Source: Desulfobacterales bacterium
Lineage (GTDB): Bacteria; Desulfobacterota; Desulfobacteria; Desulfobacterales; JAQWFD01
Length of the DNA: 64,000 bases
Direction: 5' to 3'
Assembly (NCBI GenBank): GCA_028704555.1
Contig: JAQWFD010000015.1
Location: forward strand, 1-64,000
Position numbers and translations under genes: made by a program. This document shows, piece after piece, positions 26,723 through 35,349 of this stretch. Position 1 is the first letter of the stretch. Every line of letters begins with the position of its first letter. The notes under the pieces were generated by a model. The model was not told the origin of the DNA and did no database searches. It was given only the letters and a program-made list of their open reading frames with translations.

Positions 26723-26751
26723 ATTTTGCCTGAAGTGTAGACCCTTGTCAA
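26723..26751 (-). promoter_or_regulatory. trp operon promoter
   Basis: On the minus strand TTGACA (26746-26751), a 17-bp spacer and CAAAAT (26723-26728). It lies about 30 bp upstream of the leader-peptide start. I did not see a clear TrpR-type CTAG operator. Confidence 0.75.
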
Positions 26752-26798
26752 GAAATTTATTTGATAACTGTTTCGGATTGGATTACTGTAAAAAAAAT

Positions 26799-26833
26799 GA
26801 GGACAGAGGACAACCCATACCTTAAACGCTTAA
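26799..26833. repeat. Heptad array before cinA
   Basis: gaggaca, gaggaca, acccata, ccttaaa and cgcttaa, ending 25 bp before the cinA ATG. Confidence 0.65.
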
Positions 26834-26858
26834 CCCATTCAACCGAAAGCACTTCAAT

Positions 26859-28118
26859 ATGATTGCAGAAATTTTGTCGACCGGAGATGAAATTCGTACG
26901 GGTTCACTTGTGGATACGAATTCTGCCTATATCGCTCAGAAACTGGAAGAGACAGGTGTGGACGTGGTTCGTCACAGCTGTGTAGGGGATGATTTTGATA
27001 TGTTGGTTTCCATTCTGAAGGAAATCGGCGATCGGGCTGATATTGCCATTATGACCGGAGGACTGGGCCCGACAACCGATGACCTGACATCCGAGGCAGC
27101 TGCAGCGGCCGCCGGGGTGGAACTGACGATTGACCCGGATGCGCTGGTATCCATGGAGGAATTTTTTAAAATTCGAAAAAGGCCTTTGACCGATACGAAT
27201 AAGAAACAGGCCCTGCTTCCGAAAGGCGCCCGGTGTCTGGTGAACCGTGTGGGTACAGCCCCGGGATTGAGCATGAAAATCGGCCGGTGTGTATTTTTCT
27301 GTCTGCCGGGTGTCCCCCATGAAATGCGCTGGATGCTTTCCGATGCGGTCCTTCCGCAAATCGTCAAGCTCTCGGGAGCGGATCGATATGTCTATCAGGT
27401 CAGGACCATGGGGCTGTTTGGCGTGGGGGAATCGGATGCCAACCGGGAGCTTGACGGGTTTGATGAATATTTTCCGGATCTTAAACTGGGCTACCGAGCG
27501 CATTTTCCGGAGGTTCAGATAAAAGTATATGCACGCGGAAAAGATGCCGTCCGGTTGAATGCCCGTGCGGAGGCTGCCGCTGAATGGATATTTCACCGGT
27601 TAGGCAAATGGATGTATTCGCTTGACGGGGATCCCATGGAAGAAGAAATCGGAAAGCTGCTGACATCTCATAATGCCACGGTTGCAGTCGCCGAAAGCTG
27701 TACGGGGGGGCTGATTGCTCACTGGCTGACCAGTGTTCCGGGAAGTTCGAATTATTTTCTGTTTTCCGGGGTAACCTATTCCAATGAGGCCAAGATCAAC
27801 GTGCTCGGTGTATCCCCCGAAACCATCAATACCTGCGGCGCTGTCCATGAACAGACCGCAAAGGAAATGGCAGAAGGGGCCCGGCGTATTTCCGGTGCAG
27901 TCTACGGCATTTCAACGACCGGTATCGCAGGCCCTGACGGAGGCAGCGAAGAAAAGCCGGTTGGCACCGTCTGCATCGGTCTGGCAACACCCCGATATGC
28001 CAAAGGGTACCGGTTTCAGTACAACTACGGAATGAGAAACATGAATAAAGAAGTATTTGCCATGAAAGCTCTGGATCTGTTGCGACGGGAGCTGGTGGGG
28101 GAAAGGGAAGAGGACTGA
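26859..28118 (+). CDS. cinA: CinA family protein (nicotinamide-nucleotide amidohydrolase)
   Basis: Two domains. The N-terminal MoCF-like half (about 1-170) has EILSTGDEIRTG and MTGGLGPTTDDLT and acts on ADP-ribose or related nucleotides in some relatives. The C-terminal half (about 255-415) has the CinA/PncC motif AVAESCTGGLIAHWLTSVPG with the catalytic Ser, and GIAGPDGGSEEKPVGT, and deamidates NMN to NaMN. Its 419 residues are typical. The last codon and TGA fall inside a ggactga heptad. It is divergent from trpE. Confidence 0.94.
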   Translation: MIAEILSTGDEIRTGSLVDTNSAYIAQKLEETGVDVVRHSCVGDDFDMLVSILKEIGDRADIAIMTGGLGPTTDDLTSEAAAAAAGVELTIDPDALVSMEEFFKIRKRPLTDTNKKQALLPKGARCLVNRVGTAPGLSMKIGRCVFFCLPGVPHEMRWMLSDAVLPQIVKLSGADRYVYQVRTMGLFGVGESDANRELDGFDEYFPDLKLGYRAHFPEVQIKVYARGKDAVRLNARAEAAAEWIFHRLGKWMYSLDGDPMEEEIGKLLTSHNATVAVAESCTGGLIAHWLTSVPGSSNYFLFSGVTYSNEAKINVLGVSPETINTCGAVHEQTAKEMAEGARRISGAVYGISTTGIAGPDGGSEEKPVGTVCIGLATPRYAKGYRFQYNYGMRNMNKEVFAMKALDLLRRELVGEREED

Positions 28119-28164
28119 GGGGAAAGGACTGAGGTCGGGGGGGTAGAGAAAGTAAGGAGTAAGG
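28112..28164. repeat. Heptad arrays across the cinA stop
   Basis: ggactga, ggggaaa, ggactga and ggtcggg (28112-28139), then agtaagg x2 (28151-28164). The cinA TGA is the end of the first unit. Confidence 0.85.
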
Positions 28165-28274
28165 AGCGTAAAAAAAGCTGCTGGCTTAGTACTATGTTTA
28201 TGATGTAGAATATAAGAAATCAGGGGAAAGTTTAGAAGGTGGCATAGAGTAAAGAGTAGCGAAATATTTGGCCT

Positions 28275-28309
28275 CTGCCCTTCCGCACTCAGTCCCCAGC
28301 ACTCAGTCC
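28275..28309. repeat. Heptad array after the EAL/HDOD gene
   Basis: ctgccct, tccgcac, tcagtcc, ccagcac and tcagtcc. It lies just beyond the stop of the minus-strand gene, with the purine-rich strand being that gene's coding strand. Confidence 0.8.
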
Positions 28310-28323
28310 TTTTTTTACCTTCC

Positions 28324-29535
28324 CTACAGATTCACAACCATATCCCCCCATTTAAGGGCATCCAGGTATAAATCCGGTAGCTGATTTTCAGGGATATCCA
28401 GAATATTCGAGCAGAATGTAACGTCACTCCAATCGCCTTTTTCATAAGAGATCGCCAGTCTTAAGAAGTAGAATTCGAAACCCTGGTTTTTTATTAAAGC
28501 ATCTTTCAGCTGATTGGAAAGGGGGAGATCATCCATAATGGTTTCCATCGAAATGTCTAAAATCGCATCAATAAGTGAAAACAAGCCGAGCATGAACAAT
28601 TCATTCGGATTGCTGGCTGATTTGGCCGCCAGCGTCAGAAGTTCGCAGAATTTTGCCCGGATGGAGGATACTTTGACCAGCTCTTTTGGCTTGTCGTCGG
28701 AGAGTTTTCCCAGTGCCATCATAGAAATGAAACGTCTGACTTCATTTTCTCCCAGCATGATGATGGCCTGTTGAATGGATGATATTTCTGAGGTTCTCCG
28801 AAAAAAAGATGAGTTGACATAGCGAAGTAATTTGAAAGACAGGGAAACGTCGCTGGATATATAATTATCCAGTTTGCTGTAATCCACTTGCCTCTGGCTG
28901 ATCTCTCCCATTATACGAATCAGGTTTATTTTAACCGGCGAGAGTTTTTTCCTTTTGATCACTTCCGGTCTGGAAAAAAAATATCCTTGAAAGTAATCAA
29001 ATCCAAGTTCAATGGCCGTTTGGAATTCTTCGTATGTTTCAACCTTTTCAGCCAGAAGCTTAAGATCATACCGGGGGAGCTGATGGATATCGCTGACAAT
29101 TTTATCAATAGACGACTGTCTGAAGTCAAATTTAATGATATCGGCAAGGTCAATCAGTGGTAAAAGCGTTGCGTCGTAAACAAAATCATCCAGAGCGATT
29201 GTATATCCCTGCCGTGCAATATGCTGACACGCATCGACAACAGCTTCCTCGGAATCAACGGTTTCAAGAATTTCAACCACTGTCGTTTCTTTGGGGAACA
29301 GCATGGGGGTTTTGTTGACAAGAAGATTTCTGGTAAAGTTGATAAAGGCTTGTTTCCCCCCCGTATAATCGTTGATATTGGTGGTCATGAAGGTTGTGGA
29401 AAGGAGTTCCAGTGTAGCCTCATCTCCATCGACGTCAGGGAAACTGTTTTCCATCCCTCCGCGGAACAGAAGCTCATATCCGTTTATTTTTTTGCTTTTA
29501 TTGAATATGGGTTGTCGCGCAACATAAGCATACAT
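28324..29535 (-). CDS. EAL-like plus HDOD signalling protein (YuxH/CdgJ type)
   Basis: Residues 1-190 are an EAL-type barrel (VARQPIFNKSKKINGYELLFR at the start, later LDDFVY and LLAEKVETYEEF). The EAL motif itself reads ELL and catalytic positions look partly lost, so c-di-GMP binding or no nucleotide role is more likely than hydrolysis. Residues 200-390 form an HDOD domain (IMGEISQRQVD...LLRYVNSSFF, IQQAIIMLGENEVRRFI). Such proteins tune motility or other c-di-GMP outputs. AAGGAG precedes the ATG. It is convergent with cinA. Confidence 0.9.
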   Translation of the reverse strand: MYAYVARQPIFNKSKKINGYELLFRGGMENSFPDVDGDEATLELLSTTFMTTNINDYTGGKQAFINFTRNLLVNKTPMLFPKETTVVEILETVDSEEAVVDACQHIARQGYTIALDDFVYDATLLPLIDLADIIKFDFRQSSIDKIVSDIHQLPRYDLKLLAEKVETYEEFQTAIELGFDYFQGYFFSRPEVIKRKKLSPVKINLIRIMGEISQRQVDYSKLDNYISSDVSLSFKLLRYVNSSFFRRTSEISSIQQAIIMLGENEVRRFISMMALGKLSDDKPKELVKVSSIRAKFCELLTLAAKSASNPNELFMLGLFSLIDAILDISMETIMDDLPLSNQLKDALIKNQGFEFYFLRLAISYEKGDWSDVTFCSNILDIPENQLPDLYLDALKWGDMVVNL

Positions 29536-30200
29536 GGAAAAGCTCCTTGCTTTTCAAGCGTATTGAGAAGTTGTCTCTGACGACAGAATCCTGCATCAGC
29601 TTCCATTGTTGTCAAATCTTTCCCGTTCTCACTGTCTGTGAATGCGGACTGCAAAGGGGAATTCCATGTACGATGAGGACCACATACCGGCCGCTGAGCC
29701 CCTGCATCCGGATGCGGCCTTATATTACGACTCATTTCCAGAAGCGTCAAGTAATATCGGGTACAGCCGTCGGAATAGATATATTCGTGACAAGCAAAAA
29801 TTCTGTAAAAGTAAAAGCGTTTTTCGTTGTCAACCATTGGTGCGGAGGTGCGGGTATGCCGAATTTTGCATTCACAGTGCCTTTGAATTGAATTTGATGG
29901 TGAAGATGATCAGGGGCCGTTTCTGCTTTGAATCACAGTTCAGGCATGATATGACTTTTAAAGTCATATTATGACGTTCATGAGTTATTGCGCCCGTATC
30001 GTTACGATACAGATGCTGTCGTCAGATGTGAAAAATACTCAATTGAATAAAAACAAAATACAGGCGCGTTTTAACCTTTCTGAATCGTTGAAATAAAGAG
30101 ATTTAATTTATTGATAAAGAATTTAATAAATCGTGGTTCCTTTTCGGGCGTCTGTTTTCGGTTGAGACGGCTTCCGAAAGGTCATTGGAAATAAGAGCTG
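29536..30200. other. AT-rich intergenic region
   Basis: No supported gene. It contains short open frames without ribosome binding sites and one strong palindrome (listed separately). It probably carries the promoters of the EAL/HDOD gene and of the small Cys-rich gene. Confidence 0.5.
29949..29969. promoter_or_regulatory. Perfect 10-bp palindrome, operator-like
   Basis: ATATGACTTT and AAAGTCATAT are separated by one T. The AT-rich symmetry and short spacing suit a dimeric regulator rather than a terminator, and no T-run follows. It lies between two divergent genes, about 415 bp from one start and 240 bp from the other. Confidence 0.5.
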
Positions 30201-30206
30201 TTGATT

Positions 30207-30413
30207 ATGGAACAAGCCACAGTTTATATATGGTGCCCCAGGAAAAAGAATGCGATCCGGAAAAACCCCAGGGCCTGCCGGGCTAACTGCAAACAGAAGC
30301 ACAGGTGCGAAGCCTATCAGAAATTCTGGCAACCCGGCCTCTTTGATTTGCCGGATAAAGGGCTGTCGGGAAAAGTGCATCAAATAACCGCTGCTGATGC
30401 CACTGAAGATTGA
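30207..30413 (+). CDS. Small cysteine-rich protein
   Basis: A 68-residue frame beginning MEQATVYIWCPRKKNAIRKN and continuing with CRANC and HRCEAYQKFWQP. The four cysteines (10, 24, 28, 34) and the basic patch suggest a small zinc- or metal-binding fold. The composition and motif spacing look like a real gene rather than a shadow frame. I recall similar short proteins in sulphate reducers but cannot name a family. An in-frame TTG lies at 30201. The ribosome binding site is weak (AGAG). Confidence 0.6.
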   Translation: MEQATVYIWCPRKKNAIRKNPRACRANCKQKHRCEAYQKFWQPGLFDLPDKGLSGKVHQITAADATED

Positions 30414-30597
30414 AAATGACCTCCTTATCCCGTTCATTCATACGTCGGGACGAGGGCCGTATGGTTTCAAAAGGCGATGTTGAACAAGCGGCCAGGATGA
30501 TTCGGAATTTATACCAATTAATGAGTTTTTTTTAAAACCGTCAATTTTGATACATTTTTACGCCGCTGTTAACGCGCCCCTGACCTGTCCATTTTCA

Positions 30598-30851
30598 GGG
30601 CTTGATCATAACTGCGGCCACAATGTCACGGAGTCCGTCCCGCCCATTGCCGGCTTCTCCAGCACGATCCGGGGGATGCCGGGCCCATGAATCTAAAGCG
30701 CAAAAACTCGGCACGCCTCAAACCGTTTGCGCTGCTTAACGCTTCATGGCCCCGACATCTTTTCCCCGGATCGCGCCATGTCGTACGCCGGCAACGGGCG
30801 GGACTCCGAGGCTACGCACAGCAAAATATGGCCGCAGTTATGATCAAGCCC
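30598..30851 (+). mobile_element. Family A palindromic element, copy 2 (with nested insert)
   Basis: 254 bp with perfect 23-bp terminal inverted repeats (30598-30620 and 30829-30851; GGGCTTGATCATAACTGCGG plus CCA). Compared with copy 3 it carries an extra 102 bp (30682-30783), which contains its own hairpin. The element lies directly downstream of the zinc-ribbon gene on the minus strand. Confidence 0.93.
30682..30783 (+). repeat. Nested 102-bp hairpin insert in family A
   Basis: This is the part of copy 2 that copies 1 and 3 lack. Its arms are ATGAATCTAAAGCGCAAA and TTTGCGCTGCTTAACGCTTC, nearly complementary, around aactcggcacgcctcaaacc. The same insert is present in the copies at 61675-61854 and 63851-64000. 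Confidence 0.82.
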
Positions 30852-30857
30852 CCATTT

Positions 30858-32102
30858 TCATAAATTATGCGCCAGGGTGATCAGCTGCTTATTGATGGAA
30901 AGATTTAAGCGCGGGTGGATGATTTCAAGGTGCGTTTGATGAAAGGGGATGTAAGCCAGGCGGTAGGTTTCAGGATGAATTGCGATGGACTGAGCTTTTG
31001 ATTGAGTTATGATAGACGGTTTTATAAAATTGGCGAGGCTGATTTTCAAGCTTTCAGCCGCTTCGGAAACCGGAAGTGTGACCGGATGGAGGCTTCCTTC
31101 CGGAATGGCAGAAACAAGCGCACCGGGCTGTGAAAGGGTAAACGCCCTGGACAGAAGCAGAAATTGTCCGGGGCGGATTTTAAAGGCGGGACACCAGAAA
31201 TAAAACGGTTTTTCATGCCAGCTGCTTTGAATTACTTTTGGAAGATTGGCGAGGCTGACCAGATCGGCGTAAGATTTTAAATCGATTCCGCTGGTACGTG
31301 CTTTGATTTTCCAGAAAGGAAGGTAAATGGTGTTGGAACCTGTTTCCTCCGGTACGTGGCTTACCGGAAGCTGACGAAGTCCCTTGTGGGTGGCCTGCCA
31401 CATACGGTTGCAATGATTGCAGTGAAGAGCGATTGAATCCCTGGCCCCGGTCAGATCCCAGCCGCAGGCCGGGCACAGGGCGGCAATAAATCGGATATCC
31501 GGTATCCGGGGCTCCGGCTGAAATGTTTCGATATCAAATGAAGCCGGAAGGGGTGATGAAAGCGGGGTATTGAGTACCGCATCAAAGAGTCGGTTGCCTT
31601 TGGAGTAGATCGGCAAATAAATCATGCTCAGCGTCTCCCCGATAAATTCCTGTTGAATCAACGGCGTGTTCACGGTGTCATTAAACCGGTTCCGGATGAT
31701 ATCCATGACCTGGTTTTTCGTTACCTGATGTTTAAAAAATCTGCCGCGGGATTGTCCGGCAGCAAATGTGAGTTTCAGCGCCTGACTTCTGAAGCCCAGG
31801 GAAATGGGGAGATGATCTGATTTTATGGCCAAATGGCTGATATCCATAAATCGGTGTTGAATTTCATCGCCGGGGACCCAGGAATAAAACACTCCTTTAA
31901 AGCGCCAGTAGGGCGCATAAAACAGCGCTTCAGTTTCAGCAGTGGCAGCGGCGGGCAGTATGTATCGGAACACGCCGTTTTGCAGAAGATATGAGGTTAC
32001 CCGGCAGTAGCCACAGGTAAAGAGTCTGTCGGTTTCCTCCAGAACAGCCGGCGCTCCACACTGGGGGCATTGATGCCGGATATGGAAATTAAAGTTTTTC
32101 AC
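30858..32102 (-). CDS. Zinc-ribbon protein coupled to an SPFH protein
   Basis: 414 residues from a GTG at 32102 (VKNFNFHIRHQCPQC), overlapping the SPFH stop by 14 bases. An upstream start at 32216 would overlap the neighbour by 128 bp and is rejected. It carries two zinc-ribbon units: CPQCGAP...CGYC near residue 10 and CPACGWDL...CNHCNRMW near residue 235. Between and after them are beta-rich segments and repeats of the form YLPIYSK / YLPFWKIKA / YWRFKG. No transmembrane segment is obvious. I do not recognise a named family. The tight overlap says it acts with the SPFH protein. Confidence 0.78.
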   Translation of the reverse strand: MKNFNFHIRHQCPQCGAPAVLEETDRLFTCGYCRVTSYLLQNGVFRYILPAAATAETEALFYAPYWRFKGVFYSWVPGDEIQHRFMDISHLAIKSDHLPISLGFRSQALKLTFAAGQSRGRFFKHQVTKNQVMDIIRNRFNDTVNTPLIQQEFIGETLSMIYLPIYSKGNRLFDAVLNTPLSSPLPASFDIETFQPEPRIPDIRFIAALCPACGWDLTGARDSIALHCNHCNRMWQATHKGLRQLPVSHVPEETGSNTIYLPFWKIKARTSGIDLKSYADLVSLANLPKVIQSSWHEKPFYFWCPAFKIRPGQFLLLSRAFTLSQPGALVSAIPEGSLHPVTLPVSEAAESLKISLANFIKPSIITQSKAQSIAIHPETYRLAYIPFHQTHLEIIHPRLNLSINKQLITLAHNL

Positions 32103-33216
32103 CGCACTGGTTACAATACAGGGATTCGGTGAGATTTTCGGTTCTGCACCTTGAACAGAATTTAGGCCGGGGTTTTTCTTCAGCCGGGGTGCCACATCTG
32201 GAACAGAATTTTGCATTGGGGGTCAGATTTTTTCCGCAATTCGTGCATTGTTTGAATACCAGCTGCTGGTGGCCGCAAAAAGGGCAGAATCTTGCGGCCA
32301 CAGGAATGGATTGGTGACACTCCGGGCATATACAGGGCGGTTGGTTGTTTTCGGATTCAGCGGCCGGTTTGTTTCCGGAGAAAACCTGGGCAAACATAGC
32401 CGGCAGCATCAGGCCAAGTCCCATCCCCATGGTGCTTGCATCGCCTGTCGATTCCGATGCTTTTTCCATGGCCATGGCAGATTTCATCTGCATCAGCCGG
32501 TTCATATCCTGAAAAATTTCCATCCGGCTGCGGTCGTCAATCGCCTGTTGAACTTCCGGAGGGGGGGTGATGGCATTGATGTACAGATGGGTCAGGGCCA
32601 GACCAAAATGGCTGAAATCATTTTTCAGCCGCTGAGTCAGTTTTTCAGACAGTTCATCATATCTGGCCGGAAGGTTCAGAATTGAATCGATGGTTTCTCC
32701 CATATAGTCATTGAATCGGGATACAATGACCTGATTCAGATAGTCTTCGATTTGCCGGGCCGTTAAAATATCCTGTGTACCGATGAGTCTGTTGATAAAC
32801 AGGACAGGCTGGATGATCCTGAAATTAAAGACCCCGAACGCCCTGAGACGGATCAGCCCCAGTTCCTGATCTTTGAATGCGACCGGGTCACGTGTTCCCC
32901 ATTTCAGATTGGTAAAGACCTTCAGGTTGATAAAATAAATTTCTGCACGCAGGGGGCTGCTCAGGCCCCACGGCAGGCTGGCGAGTTTAGTTAAAATGGG
33001 GATATTTCCGGTTTTAAGCGTATGCCGACCCGGTCCAAAAGCTTCGACCGCCTTTCCCTGATAAAAAAAGACCGCCGCCTGATTTTCACGCACGGTCATC
33101 TGCGCGCCGTATTTTATTTCGCCGGAGCCTGTTTCCGGAATACGGTGAACCAGCTCCGTGCCAGTATGGTCAAACCACTCAATGTTCTCAAGAAATACGA
33201 GATTGTTTATTCCCAT
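32089..33216 (-). CDS. SPFH-domain protein with zinc-ribbon tail (YdjI-like)
   Basis: Residues 1-250 form an SPFH/band-7-like domain without a membrane anchor (WFDHTGTELVHRIPETGSGE, IKYGAQMTVRENQAAVFFYQG, then ALTHLYINAITPPPEVQ). The C-terminal 85 residues hold three zinc-ribbon pairs: CPEC/CPFC, CTNC/CSRC and CSRC/CNQC. This matches the YdjI/virion-core-like SPFH family of Bacillus, where such proteins sit at membranes with partner proteins. Here the partner is probably the overlapping zinc-ribbon gene. Length is 375 residues. Confidence 0.85.
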   Translation of the reverse strand: MGINNLVFLENIEWFDHTGTELVHRIPETGSGEIKYGAQMTVRENQAAVFFYQGKAVEAFGPGRHTLKTGNIPILTKLASLPWGLSSPLRAEIYFINLKVFTNLKWGTRDPVAFKDQELGLIRLRAFGVFNFRIIQPVLFINRLIGTQDILTARQIEDYLNQVIVSRFNDYMGETIDSILNLPARYDELSEKLTQRLKNDFSHFGLALTHLYINAITPPPEVQQAIDDRSRMEIFQDMNRLMQMKSAMAMEKASESTGDASTMGMGLGLMLPAMFAQVFSGNKPAAESENNQPPCICPECHQSIPVAARFCPFCGHQQLVFKQCTNCGKNLTPNAKFCSRCGTPAEEKPRPKFCSRCRTENLTESLYCNQCGEKL

Positions 33217-33261
33217 GATGTAAAATCCATAATTTCAGTTCAGTGTAAAAATAGCCATCAG

Positions 33262-34068
33262 CTAATTCCTGTAATAGCCGAGGGCTTCAGGAATCAGCTT
33301 GTAAATCGTCTGAATTCGCTGTGCATCTGCCGGGTGTGTCGACAGAAATGCTGGCGGACCGGCATCTTTTTTTTCTGACATCATCCGTTCAAAAAATTTT
33401 GGCGCTTCTCTGGGGTCGTAGCCGGATTGGGCCATCAGAATCAGTCCGATATGATCGGCTTCATATTCCTGGCGCCGGCTGAATGGCAGGGTAATGCCGA
33501 CCGCTGATGCCACGCCATAGGCCTGATTGATGGCCTGTATCGCTACGGGGCTTTGGGAGCCGATTGCCAGATTCAATCCTTCCTGCCCCAGCCCGATCAG
33601 CAACTGCTGGCTGATGCGTTCCCCTCCATGCCGGGCGATGGCATGGGCAACTTCGTGAGCCAGGACAAAGGCCAGTCCGGCTTCGTTTTGTGTATAAGGC
33701 AGCAGACCCGTATATACGGCAACTTTACCGCCGGGCAGGGCAAATGCATTTGCGGTATCCTTATCATCGATGACCTTGAATTCCCATTCATAATCCGGAC
33801 GATTCGCAGCGGCAGCCACTTTGTTGCCCACCCGGGTGACCATGTCGATGATGCGCTGATCCCGGCTCAGTTCAGTTTTTTGGAGAATCTCCTGGTAGCT
33901 TTTAATGCCCAGAGCGATTTCCTGTCCCTCATTGATCAGCAGGAGCTGTGATCGACCCGTGACAGGAGCGGTAGCGCAGGAAAGAATCCAGCAAAGGCAC
34001 AGGGATAAAATGGCGGTTGTAACCCCTTTTGGAAATAAGGGGTTTATAGCTCGGGGTGCAGGGTTCAT
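33262..34068 (-). CDS. M48-family metalloprotease, lipoprotein
   Basis: The HExxH motif is present (LAHEVAHAIARH, H138-E139-H142), with the third zinc ligand in the later EADHIGL. An N-terminal hydrophobic segment ends in the lipobox ILSC (Cys31), so the protease is probably anchored in the periplasm, like LoiP/YcaL or BepA-type quality-control peptidases. Its 268 residues lack the TPR domain of BepA. It lies 45 bp upstream of the SPFH gene on the same strand, so an operon is likely. Confidence 0.9.
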   Translation of the reverse strand: MNPAPRAINPLFPKGVTTAILSLCLCWILSCATAPVTGRSQLLLINEGQEIALGIKSYQEILQKTELSRDQRIIDMVTRVGNKVAAAANRPDYEWEFKVIDDKDTANAFALPGGKVAVYTGLLPYTQNEAGLAFVLAHEVAHAIARHGGERISQQLLIGLGQEGLNLAIGSQSPVAIQAINQAYGVASAVGITLPFSRRQEYEADHIGLILMAQSGYDPREAPKFFERMMSEKKDAGPPAFLSTHPADAQRIQTIYKLIPEALGYYRN

Positions 34069-34647
34069 GTCGGCTGTCAGTCAAGGGTTGAGGGTTGAGG
34101 TCGTGATCAGGGAACAGCGCGTCCGGGGTTTTGAATGCCTGTTTCCCCCTTTATGTTAACTGCTGATTATCAGATCAGCGCAGGATAGTGCGTGGATATC
34201 GTTTATACCTCAAAATGCTGTTTATCCCGCAAACAGGGATATAAGTCAACATGATTTGATCACCGGTTCTGGCAGGACAAGGGTGCATCTGCTGTGAAGC
34301 CACAGGCTATTGTTTATAAAGAGAGAGCCTCGCCAATCCGGGCAGGCCCGTATCAAGAAAAGGAAAAATCAGTCGTAGATAAATGCTGAAAATTGCGGAT
34401 AAAAAGAAATTTTCAAAGAAGTTACAGATGTTGCTTGGAAAAAAAAGATCCGTGCCGATCTCCGTAGATCCGTGGCGAAAAAAACGGCCACAGAAGGATA
34501 CGGTAACCGGGGAAATGGGCAATAATATTGAAGGGAAAAGAGAGGTGACACATCAGCTGGACAGCAAATTCAGAATGTTATTAACGGGCAGCCGAAGCTG
34601 CCATGCCATTTAACGTTCAGAACGCTGCCCAACCGAATGATGTCGTT
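34069..34647. other. Intergenic region
   Basis: No supported gene. It holds a short heptad array (34085-34105) and a stretch at about 34447-34485 (gatccgtgccgatctccgta, gatccgtggcg) similar to the CCGTGTAAATCCGCGGC repeat near 3452. A 76-codon frame at 34383-34613 is basic and lacks a ribosome binding site. Confidence 0.5.
34085..34105. repeat. Heptad array (gggttga)2
   Basis: gggttga, gggttga and ggtcgtg, about 16 bp upstream of the M48 gene start. Confidence 0.65.
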
Positions 34648-35349
34648 TTACATGGAATCTTTTATCAGCATGGTGGCCGGGTCCAGAAAAAACTGAGTAT
34701 TCGAGGTGGCTATGGATTTTCCTTTTAATAAATTGACATGAATCTGTTCCCCTTCCGGTTGAAGCTGGATTGCAACTTCGAACAGGTCAGAGACTCCGGT
34801 AAACTGGAGCGGCAATCCGTCCGGTGATTCATTCTCATGGCGATGGGTTCTTATCGTAACCCATACATGTAAACCGTGCTGTTTGGCAAAGACTTTCAAC
34901 TCGGACAGAGAATCATATGTCGTATCGTCAAACGGCAAGCCGTCGATCAGCATCATCTGGGGGCGGAAAATATTCTGCTCAGTGATATCCGACAGGCGCT
35001 CGGCCAGCTTGGGTACGCTAAATCCCCCCACTTGAAATGTCATGATAAGCCGGTGGGCCAGGATCGCCTCATAGAGTTTATCAATGGGTTTGATGTCATA
35101 CAGCAGGGCAATGTTGCGAAGCGTTTCCTCGTACCACAGACTGACTTTATTAACCGGATCAGCCAGACTGATATGAAGAACGTTTTTATCTCTCAGAATG
35201 TTATTCAATGCCAGTTGAACGATAAAAGCGGTTTTGCCAATCCCGGCACGTGATAGTACCGCACCAAATCCGCCCTCCGGAAGAATATCCTCGGTTTCAT
35301 GTTCTATGAGCCTGAGCGGATTCCGAAGGATTAGATCCTTTTTTAGCAT
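34648..35349 (-). CDS. RecA/KaiC-like P-loop ATPase next to fusA
   Basis: It has 233 residues from the ATG at 35349, which has AAAGGA upstream; the longer frame to 35457 is rejected. The Walker A motif is LSRAGIGKTAF (residues 33-40 SRAGIGKT). A strand ending in a hydrophobic run plus Asp (MMLIDGLPFDD) is the likely Walker B. The fold resembles RecA/KaiC/DnaB-like ATPases with no extra domain. It follows fusA on the same strand by about 110 bp. No family name is recognised. The link to EF-G is only by position. Confidence 0.75.
   Translation of the reverse strand: MLKKDLILRNPLRLIEHETEDILPEGGFGAVLSRAGIGKTAFIVQLALNNILRDKNVLHISLADPVNKVSLWYEETLRNIALLYDIKPIDKLYEAILAHRLIMTFQVGGFSVPKLAERLSDITEQNIFRPQMMLIDGLPFDDTTYDSLSELKVFAKQHGLHVWVTIRTHRHENESPDGLPLQFTGVSDLFEVAIQLQPEGEQIHVNLLKGKSIATSNTQFFLDPATMLIKDSM

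Noticed and set aside
26598..26751. T-box riboswitch upstream of trpE
   Set aside because: No T-box consensus sequence is seen, while a Trp-rich leader peptide with terminator explains the region.
29642..29974. 110-codon plus-strand frame
   Set aside because: No ribosome binding site, no motif, and it covers the palindrome region upstream of the EAL/HDOD gene.
30123..30437. 104-codon minus-strand frame
   Set aside because: It is antisense to the small Cys-rich gene, whose frame looks more protein-like.
34383..34613. 76-codon basic frame
   Set aside because: It overlaps a dispersed repeat and lacks a ribosome binding site.
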